From: Hahella sp. HN01
Lineage (GTDB): Bacteria; Pseudomonadota; Gammaproteobacteria; Pseudomonadales; Oleiphilaceae
Direction: 5' to 3'
Assembly: GCF_018986435.1 (NCBI RefSeq)
Contig: NZ_JAHMIN010000008.1
Span: 261-64,260, forward strand
DNA length: 64,000 nucleotides
Positions 1 through 10,600 of this stretch are shown one piece after another. Below the pieces are notes generated by a model, which worked only from the letters and a program-made list of their open reading frames with translations, was not told the origin of the DNA and did not search any database. Each line of letters starts with the position of its first letter. Within the stretch, counting starts at the first letter, position 1. A program made the translations under genes and the position numbers.

Positions 1-161
1 CCCATAACAGTCCTTATTAGGGGAGAAAAATGGGCGTACTCTATGGATTTACTGTCTACTATTCAACCACATAGTGCGATTTGCCTGGGTGGTTATGATA
101 TATTTTCTAACATTAAAAACACCCACCTAATTATTATGCTATCAAACCAATATTCTTAAAA
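1..161. other. Left edge, no complete gene
   Basis: This short edge stretch lies downstream of the immunity gene that ends at 162. On the minus strand an open frame without a good start (about 54 down to 1, reading IVDSKSIEYAHFSPLI and onward) runs off the window and might be the beginning or a remnant of a further cassette. On the plus strand a 14-codon ORF starts after a GGGGAG motif near position 30. Neither is convincing, and no gene is called. Confidence 0.4.
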
Positions 162-602
162 CTATATATGCTCAGAAAAATCAATTGACACTATATCTAA
201 TTGTGCATTCACAAGGACAGGAATAAGTTTATCGAGATACCACTCAACATTAGTATACCCGCCTCTTTCAACCACTTTCCTGTTAATAGTCAAACATACA
301 GAAAAAGTATGGTTATTTCGAAAGAGAAACTCTCCCCCAATGCCCAAATCCCCCCATACCATAGCAACGCCAATTATTTCGCCAAGCTGCTCTTTTTTGC
401 GAAAAACCCCTAACAATTCCTGTTTAGAAATGTTAGTTCTCTCCCAATTAAAATCTTCATCACCTAATGGAAGGTAAAAATAGCTATCTCCGTAGTCAAA
501 ACGCCACCCACACTCTAACAAAGCTTCAATCAGATCTATATTATTATAAATAGATCCAGCTTTCATACTCCATTTAATATCAATATCTGCAGAAGTTGCC
601 AT
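162..602 (-). CDS. Probable immunity protein for the adjacent Rhs nuclease toxin
   Basis: This encodes a 146-residue acidic soluble protein with no signal peptide or membrane segment. I do not recognise the family. The role is inferred from position: its ATG lies 3 nt after the stop of the Rhs-core nuclease-toxin gene on the same strand, the standard arrangement for polymorphic toxins, where a cytoplasmic antidote follows its toxin. The sequence is rich in aromatic residues and Asp/Glu (for example FDYGDSYFYLPLGDEDFNW), as is common in immunity proteins that mask nucleases. A weak GGA-type ribosome site precedes the start, and translational coupling to the toxin is likely. It could also be an unrelated hypothetical gene, but the spacing argues against that. 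Confidence 0.7.
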   Translation of the reverse strand: MATSADIDIKWSMKAGSIYNNIDLIEALLECGWRFDYGDSYFYLPLGDEDFNWERTNISKQELLGVFRKKEQLGEIIGVAMVWGDLGIGGEFLFRNNHTFSVCLTINRKVVERGGYTNVEWYLDKLIPVLVNAQLDIVSIDFSEHI

Positions 603-605
603 TGT

Positions 606-1559
606 TTAATCCAAATGTTCAAAGTAAGGAATACCTTTCTTATCCAGGTAATCGGTTACATGAGAAGGTATCGGTGTATTAGAGTGCAGTTCATAAGTAG
701 CACCATTTTCCTGCGCTATACGCTTTCTTGCTCCCATATCTGATTTAAATTTCTCAAAGCCTTTTGTTCCTTCTTGCACTTTCGCCTGCCAATAGTTACC
801 CGATTTAGCTTCAAACCACCGGTTTCCAATAGCGCCATCAAAGTCTCTCCCTCCAACTTGAAAACCAGGTTTTCCACCTAAGGTCTTAGCTAAGTACTTT
901 TCAAAGTCTACACCTATCAAACCCTTTGCGCTTTTCGAAATGCTTACCAGCCTAGATATTTTCGAAAGAGTTCCTAAAACCACTCCCGCAGGAATGAAAC
1001 TTGTAGCATCCTCAAAAATAGCCGCCCCTACTCCACTGCCTTCGCCATTGTAGCCATCCACTAGCGCCCCAGCCACACGTTGCGCATCAAAACCATTACC
1101 AGTCAAGAATTGGCCAGTCTCATATAACACCCCGCCAAATGCAGTTACAGCACTTCTTCCATCTGGGTCAACATACTTATATGGATTGTTATTAGCGTAG
1201 GCATATCTGTTGAAGCTCATTAAGTTGCTTCCTGTGAACTCAACAGGGTCAGTAGAGAGAAAACGCCCTATCTCAGGGTCATAATAACGGGCCCCCATGT
1301 AGGTAAGCCCCGAGGCTAGATCATGCGGCTTGCCTGTGTAGGAAATAGATTCGGCCTTCCCTTCTTCCCCTCCTGTTTGAACACCATAAGGCGTATAGCT
1401 TTTACGCCATAGGAGATTGCCAGACTCGTCCGAAGCCGCCACCACCGAGCCAGCGGCGTCGGTGTGGTAGAAGGTGGTAGTTCGGGCGGCATAACTTGTC
1501 CCGAAACTTAACAGTAACGCCAAAATGGCTAGATTTATTCTATACAGCCAACTAGACAT
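606..1559 (-). CDS. Signal-peptide-bearing Rhs core fragment with PD-(D/E)xK-type toxin domain
   Basis: The start is placed at the ATG at 1559, after AAAGGAA with 7-nt spacing, giving 317 residues. A longer frame reaching 1694 would overlap the giant gene upstream and has no better start. Residues 1-24 look like a Sec signal peptide ending SYA. Residues 30-135 are the terminal Rhs core: YHTD, SYTPYG, YTGKPHD, GLTYMGARYYDPEIGRFLS, and the cleavage-type motif DPDGR at 131-135. The variable tail ends in a nuclease-like domain with RDFDG (D239/D241) and EAKSG (E250, K252), which fits a restriction-endonuclease-fold toxin. In known Rhs proteins the core is continuous with thousands of upstream residues; here it is a separate exported polypeptide 103 nt downstream of the giant Rhs gene. 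The immunity gene follows after 3 nt. Confidence 0.85.
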   Translation of the reverse strand: MSSWLYRINLAILALLLSFGTSYAARTTTFYHTDAAGSVVAASDESGNLLWRKSYTPYGVQTGGEEGKAESISYTGKPHDLASGLTYMGARYYDPEIGRFLSTDPVEFTGSNLMSFNRYAYANNNPYKYVDPDGRSAVTAFGGVLYETGQFLTGNGFDAQRVAGALVDGYNGEGSGVGAAIFEDATSFIPAGVVLGTLSKISRLVSISKSAKGLIGVDFEKYLAKTLGGKPGFQVGGRDFDGAIGNRWFEAKSGNYWQAKVQEGTKGFEKFKSDMGARKRIAQENGATYELHSNTPIPSHVTDYLDKKGIPYFEHLD

Positions 1560-1662
1560 TACACTGTTCCTTTTTCTTTGGATATCGCCCATGGTTGTCA
1601 TGTCCGGCACCCTTTCGCTGATAACCGTTGTCATTTGTTGAGTCATAGTCATAACCTCCCTG

Positions 1663-4600
1663 TCAGTAACCCAAAACATTGCGAATTTCGCCATTGGCGA
1701 GAGTTCTATAGTTCAGATAAATCGGATGATTGCTCTCCAGCAAGGCGCCAGCACCGATGCCTGCACCCTCTTCCAGTTCTTCAAAGGAGGCTATTCCAGG
1801 GAAGTCTCCGCCTGCGTCACAAGACAAGGAGCGCGGAGTTCTGACGCCATCGTATAAAGTAATTTCCGTATTAGGCTCAGAACAGACGATGTCGATACGG
1901 CTGCTCTTATCCGCTATCGCATAGCGCTTGGCCAGGAAAACTCTGTCGAAGAAGGTTGCAACATCCATTACCCCTGCTGCCGAATTAGTGGTTGCGACTT
2001 GATAGTCGTACACCTCGCCAGGCTCAGCGGAAGTAGGAACAGCTGAACTTATGACAAAGGGTCCTTCACCACCGGAAGGGGTCTCTCCGCCCGCCCACTC
2101 AATCTGTATGGCGTCAGCAATTACAACGCCATTTACATCATCGCTTAAGGCAATTGCAGCCGAACCATCTAGCTCATACGTCCCCAGTAACTGCCAAGAA
2201 CCGCCGTTGATTCGCTGGTTTACCGTTATAGCCTCATTGCCAGTAGCGGTTTTAACACGATAGGTCGCCGTTGAGGTGCGGTTACTTTGCGCCGCCCATC
2301 TTGCGTAAACATGATAGCTTCCCGCTACCGAGATACTGGGGCGCCATGTAAACGTACTGTTACTGCGAGGGCTTGCATACTGATAATTACTTCCATAAAA
2401 ACCAGTTATTGCAGATGAGCTTCCCCAAGTCCCCGTCGCAGTCGTTTGAGAGTCAGTATTGTCTATCACTACCGGAACAGGAGATATGCTTCCGCTTTCA
2501 TCACTCACAACCAATAAGGTATAAGATTGCCTGCCCACTGTGTCACCATCTGAGGCAACGAGAGTAATGAGATGCTCTCCCAGGTCTTCCACAGAAGGCG
2601 TCCATTGCAAATCGCCAGACACAGAGTCTATCGTCATTGCTAAGGGACCATATTCAATTGCGTAAGTGACAGTATCGCCGTCTGGGTCATTAGCGCTGGC
2701 TGTGTACTCATAGCTCAAGCCTGCTTTAGCAAATGTGGTCGCAGGTGTAGAGAATACTGGAGCCTGATTTCCAGTAGTAGGCGACGAGTGGGTAGCTTCA
2801 AACTTTATGGCGTCCGCAATAACGGAACCGTTTGCGTCATCCGACAATGTCACCTGCGCGTTTGAACCCAAAGAGAACAGCCCCAAACGCTGCCAACTAT
2901 CCCCATTTACACGCTGATCCACAACGATAGTTTGCTCTCCTGTCGTTGTAACCACCTTGTATTTAGCGTTATTAGCCCGACTGCCGTCCGCAGTCCAGCG
3001 CGCAAAGACTTGGTAATCTCCTGCCTGACTAATGTTGGGTAGCCAACTAAAGTGTTTCGACCCGCTTCCTGCAGTCTCATATTGATAGTCACTGCCATAG
3101 TACCCTGAACGGTAACTAGAGTGAGGCCACCCGCCCACCGCATTGGTTGAGCTGTCGCTATTATCGATAATAAATGAGTCTGCGCTTGTGGCAGCCCACT
3201 CCACTTTGATCGCGTCCGCGATGACATAGCCATTGCCGCTATCAGTCAGTGTCACGGACGAATTTTCATTGAGCGGGAAAACGCCGAGAAGATTCAACGT
3301 TCCACCATGGCTTCGCTGATCCATGTAGACCGTTTCATTGCCCGCCGAAGTTGCAATCACATATTCCGCATTGGAAGCGCGGGAACTTTGAGCGGTCCAT
3401 TGTGCATAAACGCGATAATTACCTTCTTGCCCTACGCCAATATTCCAAATGTACTTATTAGACCCACTACCTGCTGGCCTAGATTGGTAATTTGTTCCGT
3501 AATAGCCGGACTGATAAGTTGATGTCGGCCAGCTACCCACCGTCAAAGTTGCGGGATCGCCATTATCAACTACAAACGGGATAGGCACGGCATTACTTTC
3601 AACGGCTCGCACGCTCAATGTATAAGACTGCTGCGTGCTCTTAACGCCATCTTGAGCCCGAATGGTTACCAAGTGGTCGCCCGCATCCGTATCACCTGGA
3701 CTCCATTGAACCCGTCCGGTATCTGGATCAATGGTCATCCCCTGTGGCGCATCAACAAGCTCATAGGTCAACGCTGAAGAGCTCGCCACCTGATAAGCCA
3801 CTAACGGCTTGCTAGAAGCTATGTGTAGTGCAGGTTGACTCTCGGCGGCCCCATCAACCACAGCGGAATAAAACTCTCCCGCGTGAATTGATATAGTTTT
3901 AGAGTAGCCAGACGAGCTTTGCAGCTGGACTTGCGTATCATCTTCCAAGCCGCCAATCACGACGCCTTCACCTATTCCCCACAGGTCCAGACCGGCTGGA
4001 AGCAGTGGCGACTCATCTTGCTTGCCGCCAGCATTGCTCTCTCCAAGATGGGTCACATAAATTGGCGCATCAGCCTTAAACTCAACGACTGTCGCCTCTT
4101 GCGCCAACTCTATTGAGAAATCACCTTCATCACGAACCACTAACGTTTCAGACTTCAAACCGTGTTTGACGCTTACGTAAGTGGCGCCATTATCAGCTTT
4201 GATATGAAAATAATGCCGTCCCCGATGCAGAGGATACGCAAAGCGCACCCCTTTGAACGCCTCTGGTGTTGGTAGCGTCATCCATGGCTCTTCACTACCA
4301 AGACTAAAGGGCTTGGTTCCCTTGATGGTGGTTCCTGGCAATATCTCTGCATTCGGAAGTACGACCAGCTCTCCCTTATCAAGGCTGATGCTGTTAGGTC
4401 CTAATCGTATTGAGTTCTCATTTTCCAAACTCACTGCGGCAATCGGTTTCCCGCTTAAATCTGCGGATACAACACGATAGCCAATATTTTCGTTCCCATT
4501 CGCGTCACCCGTTTGTGTGTCGCGTATGTAGTCCCGATAGTTGTTCAAGCCGTCTAGATTCACGTCGCCATATCGATCTGATGCATTAGTGGAGTCTAAC

Positions 4601-7600
4601 CCATGAGCAACCTCCCAGAAATCAGGAATACCATCGCTATCAGAATCCACATATGCATCGGCAGCATGAACGATTACATTCACCTGAGCTATCGCCGAAG
4701 CGCCATCGGCATCCGCCACTTCTGCAGTTATTAAATGCTGGCCTACGCTCAGTAGAGCACTCGTATCACTGACTGAGGCTATCACACCATCTAAATCCGA
4801 CCGCCAGACAATTGACTCCAGCAGTGGCCCATCTTCAGGGTCATTCGCCTGCGCCACAAGAGTCATACCTATACCGTCAGTAACCGCTTCTCCTTTACTA
4901 GGGCGCAAGATACTGATTACTGGCGGCTGATTCACACGGATTCTGACAGAGTCTTGACTACGATTGCCTGCACTATCGACCACAGAAGCGGATATGACTC
5001 GCTCCCCAGCGGAAAGCTTTACAGTGATGTTCCCACCGGTTTCCAGCAGACCGTCCACATCCGAGCTCCAGCTAATGCTCTCGCCCAAATCGCCATCTTC
5101 TTTGTCAGTCGCCGTAGCTGATAAATGTATTTCATCCTCTAGTCCAAATATGGATGAAGAGGCAGGACTCAAAATGCGTAAGACAGGTCTTTGATCGCCG
5201 TCAAATGGAACTCTGTTGGCTCGTGTCGCGCTTCCTCCCAGCATAGGCCATAGTGAGGCCGCAGGGCCGCCAGTGCCATCAAGAATGCGCCAGAGCTTAC
5301 CGTTCTCGGAGAGGAAGAAAATTACGCCGTCCTGATCAATCAAGGGCGCTGAGTCAGGATTATATCCGGTACGCTTCCACCACTTCCGCTGGCCCTCAGG
5401 GGTTACAGCAAATAGAGCGCGCTTCCAGGAATCTGTGGCTTCGAACGTAGAGGCATACACCGTACCGTCTTTCGCAACAGCCAAGCTATCAACATATTCA
5501 CCGGAGGTATAACCTTCCGCCCAAATAGTCTCCCCATTTGCAGTGAAGCCATTAATGGTACTGGGTCCACTATACGGAGTAACTTCCGCCACATAAGCAA
5601 CGTCATTAGCGCCAATGACTGGAGGCGTTACTAGACGCCCTTCAAGCCGCTTCCACTTGAGTTCTCCAGAACCACTAAAGCAAAGCAACCCTTGTGTAGT
5701 TGAAACATAGAGCGCATCATCAGCGCCAATCGCCAATCCAGTTAATCCACCTTCGCTGTCGTATAGGTCGTATAGAACGTCAGCGGCAACTCCTCCTGAA
5801 TCAAGCTTATAGACCTTTTTATGTCCCGTTAAATTCCCGCCAATGTAAATATCGCCACTTTTCCCGACAGCGATTAAGTTTTGAGAGGCCGTCGCCTCAG
5901 GAATATGGTAGTTCCATTTGGGTTCTGGACTTTCCGGGTCAAATGCGAAGACGCCACCGGCCGCTAAGACATAGACAGTCCCGTCCGAAGCAATCGCTAT
6001 TCCTACCGTCGCTTCGCTGAAACTCGTTACATCTACAACCGCCTTCCACTTAACGGCGCCTGTATCAGGCTCAATTGAGTACAACAACGTGTCGGTAGTG
6101 GCGTAAACCTCGCCATTAGGACCGACAGCTAATCCTCGCACATCCTCTTCTAACGCAGCCGATTCCCATTTTAATATGCCATACAGGTCATAAGCCGCAA
6201 CCTTGAGGTCTGCTTTTCGTCCAACGTAAAGAACGCCGTTTTCATCGATTGCTACATCCCCCCTGAAACTTCCTGATATGGGACTGATTTCTAATCCATT
6301 GGTTGGCGTACTTTCAGGGTCCAACACATTGGTCTTGGCCAGCATCTCCTGACGGTTGCTAAAACCATCTGAATCACTATCCAGCCAGATTTCAGCGTTG
6401 AGTTTCGGGTTCATAGAATGCGCGACTTCGTAGCCATCTGATAAACCATCATTATCTGTATCACTATCGAGAGGGTCGGTATTCAGCTCAACTTCTTGCT
6501 TATCGTTGAGTCCATCCTGGTCCGTATCAGAAGAATAAAAGTTGGTTCTAAGTTCGTACTCAACGGTATTAACCAGCCCATCATTGTCTGAATCCTCCTC
6601 TCCGTCTTCAATGCGGTTTAGATCCAGACCGCGAGCGGATTCATAACAGTCTGGGATGAAGTCGCCATCCGCATCATTAACAGGGTCGTAATAGCCGCCA
6701 TCAAAGCGACATTCACTACCTGACCAAAATGTATCGTGCCCTGATGTGAACCAGCTCCCTTTTACTGGGCCTCTCGCATTGTCAACATAGGCGTTAAGCC
6801 GTCCCAGCTTTGTGGACAAATAAACAGTGCCGTCCAAAGTGGAGACAATTGGGGTGCGTCCCTTAGTAATAGGTAAACGCCACTCAATATTCAATGCAGA
6901 GCTTAAAGCGTATAGATACGTACTGGTTACAACATAAACCGCACCATTTGATGCTAATGATAAAGATCCCTCCACGCTGGAATCGAGACTTCGCGAGCTT
7001 AATAGTTCACCGTTTGGCGACAGCTTGTTAACAACTCCATTGTCAGCAACAACATAAATTTGGCGTTCAGAATTAGTAACAATCCCCTTTACACTTCCAC
7101 CAACATCGTAGGCCCATAATTCGGTTCCTTCTGAGGTTAATGAGTATATAAAGCCGTTACTGGCCCCAATTAGAATCGAACCATCGCCATTAATTGCAGC
7201 AGCCCTGACAGAGCCGCCAGTAGAGCTATACGAGGAGTCATAGGTTGAAAATAGCCTACGAAATCCCTTGTCCAGAGATATCGCGTTCAAACCTGCTACA
7301 TCGCCATAATATGCAATGCCATCTGCTGACAATATTAGCGGGGTAATAAACCCATCGTCATACGCAATCTCCCACTCTGGAATTACAGAGCCATCTTCAG
7401 GATTAAACGCTAACGCTTTAGAAGGCTGGCTCGCAAAAACAAATATTGTTCCATCTGGAGCAATAGCAGGGCGATCACTAGAGTTCCTAAAGTCTGGTTT
7501 ATATCTCACGGACCACTTTAGAGACTTGTCAGGACGATACATGCTCAGAAAGCTGCCATTCAAGACCACAATCGAACCGTCTGCGGCTATAACAGGTGCA

Positions 7601-10600
7601 GCGGAAATGCCCCCTCCTGTGTTAATCCGCCATTTTTCCTCGCCACTGGGATTTACCGCAAAAAGCTCTCCTGCACTAGATCCAAAATACAGAGCGCCAT
7701 CAGCAGCAATAGCAACATCAGTTAGCACATCACTCCCATAATAGCTCCACAGTTCGTAACCGCGAGACGGTATAACCTCTGTTTTGAACGGATCGGAGCC
7801 AGATAGTCCTTCCTGAATATTGCTGAAACCGTCCTTATCGGAATCTGCAAATGCATCGCTAAAGTCATTAGGATCGAGCTTATTATCTATTTCAGCTTTA
7901 TCACTAAGACCATCGCCATCGGTATCCCAAGACATAGGCTTGGTCATATGCGTATAAATCTCAGAATAGTCATCCAAACCATCGCCATCGCTATCCTGGC
8001 TTTGCATTGAAGTCCCTTGCTGATACTCCTCTAGGTTCGATAGACCATCACCATCAGCATCCAAGGCGGCGTCGCTGGAATCATGTGGATTCAAGCCATG
8101 AGCAAATTCATAGCAGTCGTGAATCTTATCCGTATCGCTATCGCCATCCTTGCTATAAATTCCCCCCTCATAACGGCATTGGTTACCTGAGGAGTAGTGA
8201 TCATGCTGAAACTGCGGCCACGCCGTGGCTGCCGGTCCTTCGCTATTATCCGCAATAGCAAAAACGCGTCCCGCATAGTTTGTAACAAAAAGCATTCCGT
8301 CTTTATCAAGAATGACGGAGGCGTGAATATTGCTGTAAGTGGGATAATAAAACTCTAGCGGGGTATCAGAGCTTAGCGAGGAATTTAATCCGTATACGTA
8401 ACCCGCCTCATTGGCCACATACACAGTCCCATCACGACCTATTGCTGGCGAGCCGCTAATGGTGGCATTCGTGTTGTACTCACCTACAACGTCGCCCGTT
8501 TGATGTCCCAACGCGAGCAAACGGCCTGTGTAAGTTCCAATATATAGGTAGTCTTTTCCTACAACCGGGGATGAGCGAACTTCTTCGCCTGTATCATACT
8601 TCCACTTGAGCCTTCCGCTTGGGTAGATTGCATATACGCTATGATCACGAGACCCAAAATAAATGGTTCCATCATAACCAATAGCAGGAGACGACGTGAC
8701 ATAACCAGCAGCTTTGTAGGCCCACTTTATTTTTCCATCTAAGCTAAGCGCATACAGACGGCCATCAACCGCAGTAATATACAGAACATCATCCACAGTA
8801 ATTATGGGCGAAGCATACATGGCGGCGCCAATGTACTGCCGCCAAAGCTCCTCGCCATCAGTAGAAAAAGCATAAATATAGCCACCTCTAGTGCCGATAT
8901 ATATATTTCCATTACTGTCGAATGCAGCAGCTGACTCCACAGAGCCAACAGACTTAGGCCATCCTTCTTTTAATTCCCCATTTTCAGTGAACGCATACAA
9001 ATAACCGTCATAGTCACCAATATATACTGACCCATCGACGCCTATGGCAGGAGGCGCAGATGTTCCTATAATACTTTTTAGCTTGGCCTTCCATTTAAGC
9101 GTTCCATCAGGATAAATTGCATAAAGGAATCCATCTCGAGACCCAACATAAACCACCCCATTACCATCTATTGCGACATCGCCTTCCAACTGTCCGCCGA
9201 CTTCAAAAGACCAGGCCAAAGAGCCGCTAGCTGGCGTTATCAACTTACTATTAGGGTTAAATCCGGTCAGGCTTTCCTGGCGGTTGCTGAAGCCATCCAG
9301 GTCTGAGTCTGCGTATGCATCCGTTGCGTCCGCTGGATTACTCCTAAGTACTATCTCCCAATAATCGCTGACGCCGTCGTGATCACTATCGGCTAACAGT
9401 GGATTTAATGCTGGGTTAGCAAGCTCTTGGTCGTCAGGAATGCCATCCCAGTCTGAGTCCGTCAGAGTTGGGTTAGTGCCAGCGCTAACTTCATCTCCGT
9501 CCTTAACGCCATCGCCATCAGTATCTCCAGATCCCGTTAACGCGGTTCCCAATGAAATCTCATCTTTGTTAACGATTCCATCGCTATCGCTATCCCCAAA
9601 TAGTCCGTCATTTTGATCAGTTGGAGACAGACCCAACTGAACTTCCAGACAGTCTCTAATTAGGTCAGCATCCGCGTCTTTATCTGGCGTATCATCGGCA
9701 TCCTCAACCTTAGCAATCAGCGCAGAGCCAACGCGAACGTAATAAGTTCCGCTACAGTCTTTAATAGACTCTTCATAGAGCAGCTGGCCACTACTACTAT
9801 ATGTACTGTAAACAAGATCATATGAGTTCTCCGCCTGCTCAAAAAACCTTTGGCCAGCGCCATCATAGGCATAACGCTTACTTTGGCTTTTCGCATCGGA
9901 GTGTATTAAACGAGATGCAGCGTCATAACGGTATTGCTTGCTAGAAACGACTCCACCATCGTTACCATCATCAATACGCTGAATTTTATGAGTAATATTA
10001 CCGAACGCATCGTATTTAATGGCAGTCTCAGCAATGCTGGATGTCTTAACCGCCATCATTTTATTAGCGTTATAGTAGTAATCCGTTACGGTTCCATTTT
10101 GCGTCTTCTTTAAAATATCCCCGTCAGCGCTATATTCATAGGCTATTGTTCCCCATGGTCCATTAGCGCTACGCAGTCTATGTAACTTGTCATAGCTATT
10201 CGGATTATCCATTTTTATATTTTGTGATGGATCAATAGCATCCAATATGGAAGTCACATTACCGCTATTGTCGTAGCTATAAGTCAGATTAACCAAATCA
10301 CCAGACTGAATCTTCCTGGGCAAAAAGCGGTTATCAAGCGTTAAGGTTGTCGTCACGCCATTTGACAAAGTATAACTTTTTAACTGCCCTCCAGGATGGA
10401 AGGTCAAGTCTCTAGCGTACGCACCCACTTTTGTTGGTCGGCCGAAAGCATTTGGCAAATAGTCAACTTCAAATCCTTTCGGATAGACGATTTTGTTTAA
10501 TGTATCAAGGGGGTCGTAGTCATAGTGCAAATGATACGTTTTAGGCAATATTCCGGATATATTAAGGGTCTCATCGGTTAAATTACCATTCGCATCGTAT

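Noticed and set aside
1560-1694. N-terminal extension of the nuclease-toxin frame
   Set aside because: It overlaps the end of the giant gene; the ATG at 1559 has a good ribosome site and starts a signal peptide.
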